A DNA stretch of 39,404 nucleotides from assembly GCA_016285085.1 (NCBI GenBank), contig JAEEQA010000012.1, forward strand, positions 1 to 39,404, written 5' to 3'. Shown here one piece after another: positions 8,692 through 17,811 of this stretch; the first letter of the stretch is position 1, and each line of letters begins with the position of its first letter. The stretch comes from Bacteroidales bacterium (GTDB lineage Bacteria > Bacteroidota > Bacteroidia > Bacteroidales > WCHB1-69). The position numbers and the translations under genes are program-made. The notes under the pieces are model-generated. The model ran no database searches, was not told the origin of the DNA, and was given only the letters and a program-made list of their open reading frames with translations.

Positions 8692-9804
8692 ATGTTTATC
8701 AAGGAAGTCACCACACGAAAAGAATTGAATGCTTTCATCCAATTCCCCAAAAAACTGTACCGGGGCTGTCCTCACTACGTTCCGCCGTTGGATGATGCCG
8801 AGATGAAAGCCTTGACCCGTCATCCCGCCATGGAGTTCTGCACATTGAAGATGTGGATGGCGTACGAGAACGGAGGAAGGGAGGTTGTGGGGCGCATTGC
8901 TGGCATCATCAACCACAAATGCAATGAATTGAAGGGGCAGAAACGTGTCCGCTTTGGCTGGTTCGACACCATTGACAATTTTGCCGTTGCACAGGCGCTC
9001 CTTTCCACCGTGGAAGCATGGGGCAAGGAAAACGAACTTACGGAAATCTGCGGGCCGTCACGTTTCTCCAATATGGACAAACAGGCTATGCTGGTGGAGG
9101 GATTTGACCAAACCGCCTCCATTGAGGCAGACTACAATTATCCCTACTACCCGCAGTTCGTGGAGCGACTTGGTTTTGAGAAAGAGGTGGATTATGTGCA
9201 GTATAAGGTTCAAGTACTGGAGGTGCCAGACAAGATCAACAGCCTTTGCGAACGAATCACAGAACGCAGCAAGGTCCATTTCCACAAATTCAGAAACAAG
9301 GCGGAAATGAAACGGTACGGAAAGGTTTTTTTCCGAGTCATCAACCAGAGTTATCGGAACATCTTCAACTTCATCCCCCTTACCGAGAATGAAATCGATT
9401 ACATGGTGGACAATAATTTCGCCGTCGCCGACCCCGAGCTTGTTTCCGTACTGGAAGACGAGAACGGGAAGATGGTTGGCATTGCCTTTTGCCTCCCTTC
9501 CCTCAGCGAGGCGTTCCAAAAGGCCAACGGGCACTTGTTCCCATTTGGGTGGATTCACATTCTTCGTGCTTTAAAGCGCAACGACTTAGTTGACATGTAC
9601 TTGACAGGCGTTATCCCCGAATATGCCAACAGCGGGATACACATCCTTTACCATAAACAGCTGAATGAGGCTTTCCTTAAAAAGGGGTATCAATATGCCA
9701 TCACGTCACAGCAGTTGGAGACCAATATGGCCGCAAACATCTGGTCGAAGTATGCCTCTGAACCATTCTGCCGCCGCCGTTGCTATAAAAAAGACATTCT
9801 CTAA
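8692..9804 (+). CDS. GNAT-like N-acetyltransferase family protein of unknown substrate
   Basis: 371-aa frame MFIKEVTTRKELNAFIQFPKKLYRGCPHYVPPLDD...; typical of a conserved Bacteroidetes GNAT-like family. Upstream in-frame ATGs at 8602 and 8632 are possible. Confidence 0.6.
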   Translation: MFIKEVTTRKELNAFIQFPKKLYRGCPHYVPPLDDAEMKALTRHPAMEFCTLKMWMAYENGGREVVGRIAGIINHKCNELKGQKRVRFGWFDTIDNFAVAQALLSTVEAWGKENELTEICGPSRFSNMDKQAMLVEGFDQTASIEADYNYPYYPQFVERLGFEKEVDYVQYKVQVLEVPDKINSLCERITERSKVHFHKFRNKAEMKRYGKVFFRVINQSYRNIFNFIPLTENEIDYMVDNNFAVADPELVSVLEDENGKMVGIAFCLPSLSEAFQKANGHLFPFGWIHILRALKRNDLVDMYLTGVIPEYANSGIHILYHKQLNEAFLKKGYQYAITSQQLETNMAANIWSKYASEPFCRRRCYKKDIL

Positions 9805-9816
9805 ACTAATGGCACA

Positions 9817-10629
9817 ATGAGTATTGCAAAACAAACCGACTCCTCCGGAGCTACGAAGAAGTACGCAGTGGTTACGGGAGCGAGCCGCGGGTTGGGAAGG
9901 GCTTTTGCAGAGGAACTCGCCGCGCGTAACATTCCCACTGTCCTCGTCAGTTCCAATCATGGCATTTCGGAATTTTGCGAACAGCTCCGTCAAACTTACC
10001 AAACTGACAGCGAATATGTTGTTGCAGACCTGACTCGTGAGGAGGACATTCTATCCGCTGCCGAAGAGATCAATGCAAAATACGAAGTGTTCCTGTTGGT
10101 CAACAATGCCGGTTTGGGCGGTTCGCAAGCCTTTGAGAATACAGAGGTCGAACGCATCCGTCGCATCATAGGGCTGAATGTGGTGGCCACCTCCCTCCTG
10201 ACACGCCAGCTGCTTCCGAATCTCCTGCGGCAGGGGAATTCCTTCGTGCTCAATGTTTCCAGCATGGCCGCCCACACCCCTATCGGGTACAAGATGGTCT
10301 ATCCTGCAAGCAAGGCTTTTGTCAATGCTTTCTCTTTCGGGCTTCGGGCCGAGTTCAAAAACAGGGGGCTTTCCGTCAGTGTGGTTTGCCCCGGTGCGAT
10401 GGCGACCAGCGAGGGAATCCGGAAACGCATTGAAAAACAAGGTTTCTTCGGAAAACTCACACTGGTATCTCCCGAAAAAGTGGCGCGAAAAAGCATCTCA
10501 CAGACCTTTCGCGGCAAAAGGGAGATTCTGGTGAACCCTGTCAGCTACTTCTTTTCCCAGATAGTCCCTGAGCGCATCAGGACTTCCCTCCTCACAAAGG
10601 TAGTGCGGCGGGAAGTTGAAACGAAGTAA
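9817..10629 (+). CDS. SDR-family oxidoreductase
   Basis: TGASRGLGRAFAEELA Rossmann motif, NNAGLGG, and YPASKAF catalytic motif. Confidence 0.9.
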   Translation: MSIAKQTDSSGATKKYAVVTGASRGLGRAFAEELAARNIPTVLVSSNHGISEFCEQLRQTYQTDSEYVVADLTREEDILSAAEEINAKYEVFLLVNNAGLGGSQAFENTEVERIRRIIGLNVVATSLLTRQLLPNLLRQGNSFVLNVSSMAAHTPIGYKMVYPASKAFVNAFSFGLRAEFKNRGLSVSVVCPGAMATSEGIRKRIEKQGFFGKLTLVSPEKVARKSISQTFRGKREILVNPVSYFFSQIVPERIRTSLLTKVVRREVETK

Positions 10630-10678
10630 TATTCTTAGCCCTTCCTTCCAGTCTTTCAAAGAACGATGGTATATGGCG

Positions 10679-11413
10679 TCAAAGCAGAAGCCCTTCGGCA
10701 TAAAAGCTGTAGGCGTTCTCTTTGTGTAGGATGATATGGTCCAGTATGTGGATGTCGAACACTTCCGCTGCCCTACGGATTTTCTGTGTCAATGAAATGT
10801 CAGGTTCGCTGGGTTTCAGACTCCCGGAGGGGTGGTTGTGGCACAGGAACAGCCCCGTGGCACTGACTGCAACGGCTGTTTTGATGATACTGCGCACATC
10901 CACGACAGTGGAGGTCAGGCCACCTGACCCAACCCGTTCCACCTTCAGGATAGCGTTGGCCTGGTTTACATAGACCACCCAGAATTCCTCGTGGTCGATT
11001 TCCGCCAGTCTGCTCTGCATCAAGGAGACGATGTCCTCCATACACGTTATTTTCCCGACCTGTTCCACTTCTTCGGCGCGGCGGCGGCGACCCAACTCAA
11101 AGGCGGCATGCAGGGTGATGGCTTTCACCTTCCCAATCCCGTTTATCCGTATCAAATCGTCCACCGTGTTGTCTGCCAACTTGTTGATGCTATTCTCATT
11201 ATCTGCCAAAAGCCGTTTGGCAAGTTCCACAGCGGACTCCTCCTTGCTCCCGTTTCGCAGCAATATGGCAATCAGTTCTGCGTCGCTGACATAGCGGCCG
11301 CCATTTGCCAAGTATTTTTCCCTTGGACGGTCGGAAGCCGCCCATTGCGGTATGGTCAGGCGAGGGGACACATAACGGACTTTTTCCTTCTTGAGACATG
11401 ACGGTTCCTCCAT
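10679..11413 (-). CDS. radC: RadC family protein (JAB/MPN metalloprotease-like domain)
   Basis: HhH region LIRINGIGKVKAITLHAAFELGRR and JAB motif LCHNHPSGSLKPSEPDISLTQKI. Confidence 0.93.
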   Translation of the reverse strand: MEEPSCLKKEKVRYVSPRLTIPQWAASDRPREKYLANGGRYVSDAELIAILLRNGSKEESAVELAKRLLADNENSINKLADNTVDDLIRINGIGKVKAITLHAAFELGRRRRAEEVEQVGKITCMEDIVSLMQSRLAEIDHEEFWVVYVNQANAILKVERVGSGGLTSTVVDVRSIIKTAVAVSATGLFLCHNHPSGSLKPSEPDISLTQKIRRAAEVFDIHILDHIILHKENAYSFYAEGLLL

Positions 11414-11538
11414 AATGCAGGGCATTTCTGAATATTATTGTTAATCTCCTTCTTAAATAGCGGATAAAAGCAATCACCTCCTCTCATCATAGGAGAGGAT
11501 CTTGCATCGTAATTCCAGTAGGATAGGTAACTGCGGTA

Positions 11539-12474
11539 CTAATTCGCCTTTTGACGTTTCAGTACGTACGGCAGCAGAATTTGGTCGAAACCTTTGGTGA
11601 TGTCGGCGGGAATCATATCTATTTGATATTGACCGCACTTGATTTTCAACTCCTGAAAATAGTCACCGATGGCGGCTTTATAGTAGTCTCTGATCTGGTT
11701 CGAGTGGATTTTCAACTCTTCTCCGGACTCCATATCCACAAAGCGGTAAAGCCGGTTCTCCAGGGCGAAGTCAAACTCCAGTTTCTTGTGGTAGGTGTGG
11801 AAAAGGATCACCTCGTGCTTGTTGTGGCGCAGGTGCTGGAGAGCGAGGAGCAGTTCTTCCGTATTCCGGTTGGATTCGAGCATGTCGCTGAAGATGATGA
11901 CCATCGAGCGGCGGTGAATCTGTTCGGCGATGCGATGGAGCGTGTCGGTCACCATGGACTTCCGTTGGACTTCGGCTGAAATCGGACGAAGCAGTTTCTC
12001 CAATTCACGATAGATCATCTTTTGGTGCATTTCTCCTCCTCGTGCGTGGGTGTGAAGTTCCAGTTTGTCTGAAAAGACACTCAGCCCGACGGCATCCCGC
12101 TGGTTCTTCAGCATTTGTATCAGGGCGGCTGCCGCATAGATGGAGAAGAAGATTTTGTTGGGCGATGCCAGCGTATAGCTGTTCTGCAATGGGAAGTACA
12201 TGGAGGACGAATTATCAATTACCAGATGGCAGCGTAGATTCGTTTCTTCCTCGTAACACTTTACAAACAGTTTGTCCGTTTTGGCATAGAGTTTCCAGTC
12301 AATGTGCTTGGTCGGTTCGCCGGTATTATACTGACGATGTTCCGCAAACTCCACGGAGAATCCGTGCATCGGACTTTTATGAATACCGGTAATAAAACCC
12401 TCAACAACTTGTTTGGCAACAAATTCCAGATTGTCGTATTGGGTTATTTTTGAGAAATCTATCGTATAGTCCAT
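11539..12474 (-). CDS. DUF58 domain-containing protein
   Basis: Signature EFAEHRQYNTGEPTKHIDWKLYAKTDKLFVKCYEEETN plus vWA-like region LVIDNSSSMYF. Confidence 0.9.
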   Translation of the reverse strand: MDYTIDFSKITQYDNLEFVAKQVVEGFITGIHKSPMHGFSVEFAEHRQYNTGEPTKHIDWKLYAKTDKLFVKCYEEETNLRCHLVIDNSSSMYFPLQNSYTLASPNKIFFSIYAAAALIQMLKNQRDAVGLSVFSDKLELHTHARGGEMHQKMIYRELEKLLRPISAEVQRKSMVTDTLHRIAEQIHRRSMVIIFSDMLESNRNTEELLLALQHLRHNKHEVILFHTYHKKLEFDFALENRLYRFVDMESGEELKIHSNQIRDYYKAAIGDYFQELKIKCGQYQIDMIPADITKGFDQILLPYVLKRQKAN

Positions 12475-12492
12475 CGCTTGAAATTAGGGTGG

Positions 12493-12500
12493 CAAAGGTA
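12493..12500 (-). promoter_or_regulatory. -7 box TACCTTTG upstream of the DUF58 gene
   Basis: Reverse complement of caaaggta; matches TAnnTTTG. Confidence 0.5.
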
Positions 12501-12509
12501 CAACTAATT

Positions 12510-14204
12510 TCATTTTCCCACACCTCCTTTCTGATGCAGAAACCGGGCGAAATATCTTACACATTCCTTTCTCAAGGTACTGCTTGTCAAATTTTCCGTA
12601 AAAATGGCGTCATTCGGGAGGATGACAGCCGCCGATGTTCCTGCTTCCTTCAACAGCACAATCGGATAAACCAAGGTTCCCATCTCTTTCAAAAAGGCAT
12701 CTTTCGTTTCTGTTGGCACGAACAGCGGGACGAACGGAGTTGACAGATGTTGCCGGACATTTGCGATTAGATCTTTTTTGGCAAGAAAGCTGTCCGCGTT
12801 GTTAAAAACAATGAAAATCTTGCAGACGGAGGTGTCAACTGAACTGAGGAGGTTCAACAGGGCAGCCTCGCAGTTGTGGCACTGCGGCGGATTGTTCATG
12901 AGAAAGACAGCTTTGGAAGGGGAATTATCACTGACAGAGAACGCTTCACCCTCATAGGTTTGCAACCCCAAACTGTTGATGTCGCATTTCCGCTCCGCAC
13001 CACCTGTACGCAATCTCGCCACCCGCACCCGAACAACGGGTGGATGGTCGGCAAAGTACCGGTCCACGGCATCGGCATACTGCCGCCCCGTCATTCCGCG
13101 CCACTCGACCGGAGCCTCCCGCACCACTTGAACGATACGGTTTCCGTCCGTCACCTGAAGGCACAACTCGCGCCGCGCATAGTAGAGCGGGAAGGCCGCA
13201 GTGCCAATCACCGAATCCTGCGGGGAAAAAAAGGTGTATGGCCCTTCAACTTTCGTCACAGTGCCTTCCGTATCATAATGCACCACGGCGGAAAGAACCT
13301 GTTCTTTCTTTTCAGAACGACGATAATGATGGTAGGCGAGTAGCAGTGTTGAATCATCCAATGGATTGATTTCCAGCGGAAAGGAATATCCCTTGCCTTG
13401 CGAAAAGGTGTACATCGCCCGGTCGCTGCTGTAGGGCATGGCGGAAATTTTCCGAACCAGTTCGTCCGGCATAGGTGCCCATTCCGGAATCTCCGGAGCA
13501 ATGACCGCCTGCAAATCACCGTTATCGGAATATTTCTCAATCCTCAACGATGGCGAGGCCAAGAAATAAAGGGAATGGTCCATCATTTTCACAAAGCCAT
13601 TGGGGTCGTATTGAATCATGAAAGGCCCCGGAAGCTTCACGTCAAACACCGAATCCAGCATTCCCGTCCGGTCATGTTGCCGCCGAATCATAAAACGCCC
13701 TTCTTCGGGGATCCGTTCCACCACTGTCAGCCTCCCGTTCTCCGATTGTGCCCGGTCCGGCAAGTCAGAGTCAATTCTTTTCGTGAATTCATACCGGTCC
13801 CCCTTCCCATTCTGATACACAAGAATCCCATTTTGCATCAGCAGGAACAGTCGGTTGGACTCAATGCAAATTCCTCGAATCCAATATTTTCTAGCAGAAG
13901 TGGCATTCACCTTCTTTTCAGGAAGAACGAGTGCGAAACTACCCTCTGCACCTGTGGTGAGGTCAATGGTTGTAACGATCGCTTTGTAACCGTCCTCCTT
14001 GTTTTGAAAACCGCGCCGGCAGCAGCAATATAAAATATCTCCGTCCACACACCCTACCATCCCCTGCTGCTGGATTCTTTCCACACTGCTTGTAAGTGTC
14101 CACTCGTCTTCCAGCTCAAAAGCCATAGAGATATGCGGTTGGGCAACCGCCCGCATAATAACGACAACTAGAAAAACCAGACACAGGAATACACACCTTT
14201 TCAT
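12510..14204 (-). CDS. Secreted protein: beta-propeller-like N-terminal region plus thioredoxin-like C-terminal region with CxxC
   Basis: Signal peptide MKRCVFLCLVFLVVVIMRAVAQ; propeller-like repeats; C-terminal AVFLMNNPPQCHNCEAALLNLLSS...PFVPLFVPTETKDAFLKEMGTLVYPIVLL. Confidence 0.5.
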   Translation of the reverse strand: MKRCVFLCLVFLVVVIMRAVAQPHISMAFELEDEWTLTSSVERIQQQGMVGCVDGDILYCCCRRGFQNKEDGYKAIVTTIDLTTGAEGSFALVLPEKKVNATSARKYWIRGICIESNRLFLLMQNGILVYQNGKGDRYEFTKRIDSDLPDRAQSENGRLTVVERIPEEGRFMIRRQHDRTGMLDSVFDVKLPGPFMIQYDPNGFVKMMDHSLYFLASPSLRIEKYSDNGDLQAVIAPEIPEWAPMPDELVRKISAMPYSSDRAMYTFSQGKGYSFPLEINPLDDSTLLLAYHHYRRSEKKEQVLSAVVHYDTEGTVTKVEGPYTFFSPQDSVIGTAAFPLYYARRELCLQVTDGNRIVQVVREAPVEWRGMTGRQYADAVDRYFADHPPVVRVRVARLRTGGAERKCDINSLGLQTYEGEAFSVSDNSPSKAVFLMNNPPQCHNCEAALLNLLSSVDTSVCKIFIVFNNADSFLAKKDLIANVRQHLSTPFVPLFVPTETKDAFLKEMGTLVYPIVLLKEAGTSAAVILPNDAIFTENLTSSTLRKECVRYFARFLHQKGGVGK

Positions 14205-14345
14205 AACAATCGATATTTCAATCTTTCATTTAAAAAGAATGGAGAAACTATGGTTTATCAATCATTTTTTCACACAATGGAAGCACCTGTACGAAAACGG
14301 AAGATACAACCATGCCTCCCCATTCTTCAAATTGATACTTGTTGG

Positions 14346-14861
14346 TTAAATTCGTTGGTTGAGCAGTGAACGGTCATCCTCTTCAATGGTGATGACGATC
14401 TTGGCTGTCGGCTGCCCACCTCTCGTGACATAGTTCCAGCTGGCCTTGACAAAATAGAGCGTGGTCTTGCCCCGACTGCAGACAGCCACCTTCTTGGAGG
14501 CTGAAGATGCTCTCGTCTGTCGTGCGAATGCCGTTTCAGACTCCTCAATCAGGCTGTTAATAGCATTTATAATCTGCTCGTTACCAAGTACATTGTGCAC
14601 ATCATTGGTAGAATGTCCAAAACTCATTTCTCCAATCTGACGGGAAGCGCGGCACCATGTGTAGCCCGCTCCAAGACAGTTCAGCGTGGCACACGGCACC
14701 CCGTTTTGTTCCCCGACGTAGGTGGTAGTCACCTCACGGTAACAATTGAACAAATTCTGCCAGCCGTCACCCTCCTTCGTGACCTCTATGACAATGACTT
14801 TCTTCCCAAATGAGGGGAACAACATCAAACCTAAAGCTAAAATCAATAAAAATCTTTTCAT
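14346..14861 (-). CDS. Hypothetical secreted protein
   Basis: Signal peptide MKRFLLILALGLMLFPSFG; no family recognised. Confidence 0.6.
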   Translation of the reverse strand: MKRFLLILALGLMLFPSFGKKVIVIEVTKEGDGWQNLFNCYREVTTTYVGEQNGVPCATLNCLGAGYTWCRASRQIGEMSFGHSTNDVHNVLGNEQIINAINSLIEESETAFARQTRASSASKKVAVCSRGKTTLYFVKASWNYVTRGGQPTAKIVITIEEDDRSLLNQRI

Positions 14862-15061
14862 AACTACTTTTTTTAGGGTTTAAACAATCAAACAACTTAC
14901 ACTTTCGCAGTATTACATCGTATGATGCAGTATCATCGTCAATTTGTTAAAAATTGATAGTAAATTCAGACATAGGCATCCTTGAGCTTTTAATTTATAA
15001 AGTTCATCATTCCAAAAACTGTACTGCAATAAGGGGTGCCAACCCTTGTTTTTTGACACCG

Positions 15062-15069
15062 CAAAGATA
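15062..15069 (-). promoter_or_regulatory. -7 box TATCTTTG about 200 bp upstream of the 14861 start
   Basis: Reverse complement of caaagata; implies a leader of roughly 190-200 nt. Confidence 0.45.
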
Positions 15070-15248
15070 CAACAACCCGACACCCAATTTCAAGTGTTTC
15101 GGTTAATTTTTTGAAAATTTTTTTATTTCTGAAAATCAAGGATATACGATAAAATCACAGCAAGTGCCCAAATTTACCTAGTATGGCCATGCCAATTTTT
15201 CGGAGAATTTTTAAAATTTACAGAATAATAACAAATATATGCAAGCGG

Positions 15249-15674
15249 TTAAATTCCTTCAAATTTCCGGATGGCCTCCTTGTATTTTTCCTGAATGGGA
15301 ATGGAACTTTCTGTCGCCCGGTCAAACCCCGCGAGCACGCTTTTGCACACCGTTTTAACAATTCCCGTTTGGGCACACCGCAGCTGCTGGATCATAGAAA
15401 CACTCTTGTTCCCAATACGATATATGGAGGTTTCACAAACAATATCATCATGGACTTTAATCGGATTTTTAAAATCCAACTCCGTGTGTACCAATACCAT
15501 ATCCATATTCAGCCAATCGATCTTCTCGCCGAAGACCGATTCAAAATAGCGACTGCGGCCATAGTCGAAATAGTTGCATTGAACGCCGTTGTTCACATGG
15601 GCAAACGGATCCAAATCACACATTTTTATCTGGATTGGCGCGGAAAAACGGTAAGTTACGTCGTGGTCTTCCAT
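15249..15674 (-). CDS. Acyl-CoA thioesterase (4HBT hotdog family)
   Basis: FSAPIQIKMCDLDPFAHVNNGVQCNYFDYGRSRYFE hotdog signature. Confidence 0.85.
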   Translation of the reverse strand: MEDHDVTYRFSAPIQIKMCDLDPFAHVNNGVQCNYFDYGRSRYFESVFGEKIDWLNMDMVLVHTELDFKNPIKVHDDIVCETSIYRIGNKSVSMIQQLRCAQTGIVKTVCKSVLAGFDRATESSIPIQEKYKEAIRKFEGI

Positions 15675-15712
15675 CTTCTTTTCAAAATGGTTTATACATA
15701 TATATAATGTAC

Positions 15713-16708
15713 TTACAGCAGACTATATTTTTCAATCTCCTGTTTCATTTGTTCGGGGGGGATGGGAACGACACCGCTGTGCTCGCACACAATGCCGCCC
15801 GACAAATTGGCGATTTGGGCCGTCCGAAGCGTGTCCAATCCAGCTGTCAAACAAAGTGTTGCAACAGAGATGACCGTGTCGCCCGCACCGGAAACGTCAC
15901 TGATCTTGCGCAAATACGCAGGCTGCGTGTAAAAACGGTCCGCCCGTCGGTCGTAAATGGCCACGCCCCTCTCCGACAACGTCGTGAAAACCAAGTCTAT
16001 GGCATTGTCCGCAGCAAAGGATTTCATCACCTGATGAATCCCCTCCTCCGAATCATCCGTCAGGGAGACTTCCATGCCCTCCCGCAACTCCTTGAGATTC
16101 GGCTTGAACAACGTAACACCCTGATAATGATTAAAATTCCTCTTTTTAGGATCAACGGTCACTATAATACCACGCTCCCGTGCCCAGCCGACAACCAAAC
16201 GAATAACGCCCGGTGTCAGAACTCCCTTGTCATAATCTTCGAAAACAATAGCATCAATTTCTTGATTGTCAACTATTTTCTTGATTGTTGAAAGATAATC
16301 GTCCGTCTCTTTTTCATCCAAAGGGTGGCGGTCCTCCTCGTCAATCCGCAGCATCTGCAAACGGTTGCCAATCACGCGGTACTTGATGGTGGTTTTGCGG
16401 TTTTCGGAACGAACCAGCGCCGTTGTATCCATCTGTTTTTCAGCCATCAATCGGCTGAAAAGCTCGCCTTTTTCATCGTTGCCGATGACCGAACAAAGAA
16501 TGGGGGTGGCTGACAGCGACTGCAAATTGAGGGCGACGTTGGCGGCACCTCCCAAACGGTAGTATCGTTCCTCAATGTCCACAATGGGGACAGGGGCTTC
16601 CGGTGAAATCCGGTTCACCCTCCCTTGCAAATAGGCGTCAATCATCACGTCGCCGAGGACGAGCACCTTTTTCCCGGAAAAGGCACAAAAGAGTTCATTC
16701 GATGTCAT
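15713..16708 (-). CDS. PfkB-family kinase, D-glycero-beta-D-manno-heptose-7-phosphate kinase-like (RfaE1/HldA domain)
   Basis: VLVLGDVMIDAYLQGRVNRISPEAPVPIVDI, GGAANVALNLQSL, DVSGAGDTVISVATLCL. Confidence 0.88.
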   Translation of the reverse strand: MTSNELFCAFSGKKVLVLGDVMIDAYLQGRVNRISPEAPVPIVDIEERYYRLGGAANVALNLQSLSATPILCSVIGNDEKGELFSRLMAEKQMDTTALVRSENRKTTIKYRVIGNRLQMLRIDEEDRHPLDEKETDDYLSTIKKIVDNQEIDAIVFEDYDKGVLTPGVIRLVVGWARERGIIVTVDPKKRNFNHYQGVTLFKPNLKELREGMEVSLTDDSEEGIHQVMKSFAADNAIDLVFTTLSERGVAIYDRRADRFYTQPAYLRKISDVSGAGDTVISVATLCLTAGLDTLRTAQIANLSGGIVCEHSGVVPIPPEQMKQEIEKYSLL

Positions 16709-16711
16709 ATC

Positions 16712-17245
16712 CTATATATCTTCCTCGTGTTCAATTATTTCATCGGCGAGACGGCACTTCTCCTCCTGCGACATCTGGGCATTGATGCGAGCCAGAATTT
16801 CCTCCTCCGTCCAATCGGGATTGCGGCGTTTCACCCGCGCCACCCGTACCGGAACCGACGCATTGACAACGAACACTTTGTCAAAATATTTTTCCAAATG
16901 GGCCTCGAAAATGATAGCGGACTCCATCATCACCTCCTCTGTGCCCTGTTCCGCTGCCCACTGTTCAAATTCGGCCATCACCAAGGGGTGGATGAGCGTT
17001 TCCAACTGCTGCTGGTTCGCGGGATTGGAGAAAATAACTGCACCCAGCTTTTTGAAATCCAGTCTATTATCAGTAAAAATTTGATCTCCAAAAAGCTGGC
17101 GGAGCTGTTCGACAACCTCCTCGCGGGCATACAACTTCTTTGCTTCCTCGTCCGCATAGAACACAGGAATCCCCTTCTTTATAAACTCCTTGGATATAAA
17201 GGTTTTACCCGTTCCTATTCCACCTGTTAGTGCATATTTTCTCAT
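16712..17245 (-). CDS. coaE: Dephospho-CoA kinase
   Basis: ALTGGIGTGKTFISKEF P-loop, VFYADEEAKKLY, HPLVMAEFEQWAAEQG. Confidence 0.9.
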   Translation of the reverse strand: MRKYALTGGIGTGKTFISKEFIKKGIPVFYADEEAKKLYAREEVVEQLRQLFGDQIFTDNRLDFKKLGAVIFSNPANQQQLETLIHPLVMAEFEQWAAEQGTEEVMMESAIIFEAHLEKYFDKVFVVNASVPVRVARVKRRNPDWTEEEILARINAQMSQEEKCRLADEIIEHEEDI

Positions 17246-17303
17246 AAACAGCCATTTTCACGATTTTTCATAAAAACCGTTGCTGCATTTTACGAAAATG
17301 ATG

Positions 17304-17311
17304 TACTTTTG
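17304..17311 (+). promoter_or_regulatory. -7 box TACTTTTG upstream of the HMA gene
   Basis: Matches TAnnTTTG; overlaps the ORF-track start at 17309, supporting the later start at 17351. Confidence 0.55.
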
Positions 17312-17350
17312 TTGCGGTTTTATGAACTTTATCCAACAAAACGTTTTCTT

Positions 17351-17734
17351 ATGAAAAAAATCCTCTCGTTTGTTGTCCTGTTTGCGATGACATTCACCCT
17401 TTTGGCACAACAACAAGTTAAAACACAAACCGTTACAATCCAAACAAACGGAACTTGCGAACAATGCAAGAAAATCATGATGGAGAACATTCCGCAATGG
17501 CCGGGCGTGAAGGAGTGCGCCTACGACATGAAAACCGCGAAAGTCACCATCACTTTTGATGCAAAAAACACGAATGTGGACAAGTTGCGGGAAGGCATCC
17601 GCCACTTGGGGTATGATGCCGACAACGTAAAGGCCGACCCCGAGGCCCGTGCCAAATTGCCGAAATGCTGCACGGCTCCGAAAGGCTCCACAGGTTGCGG
17701 CGGTGGATGCGGCGGATGTGGACACAAGCACTAA
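17351..17734 (+). CDS. Exported heavy-metal-associated (HMA) domain protein with Cys/Gly/His-rich tail
   Basis: Signal peptide MKKILSFVVLFAMTFTLLAQ; TNGTCEQCKKIM CxxC; C-terminal CCTAPKGSTGCGGGCGGCGHKH. Confidence 0.8.
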   Translation: MKKILSFVVLFAMTFTLLAQQQVKTQTVTIQTNGTCEQCKKIMMENIPQWPGVKECAYDMKTAKVTITFDAKNTNVDKLREGIRHLGYDADNVKADPEARAKLPKCCTAPKGSTGCGGGCGGCGHKH

Positions 17735-17780
17735 TCGCCAACTACGTAGATTTCGCGAATTTATTGATTCCGATACATCA

Positions 17781-17810
17781 AAAAAGGCACTGAAATTCAG
17801 TGCCTTTTTC
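17781..17810. terminator. Bidirectional rho-independent terminator between HMA gene and lysS
   Basis: aaaaaggcactgaaattcagtgcctttttc: strong palindromic stem with A tract and T tract on each side, between convergent genes. Confidence 0.9.
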
Positions 17811-17811
17811 T

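Noticed and set aside
11478-11500. Hairpin TCCTCTC..GAGAGGA between radC and DUF58 gene
   Set aside because: 7-bp stem without a T tract; not enough for a terminator call.
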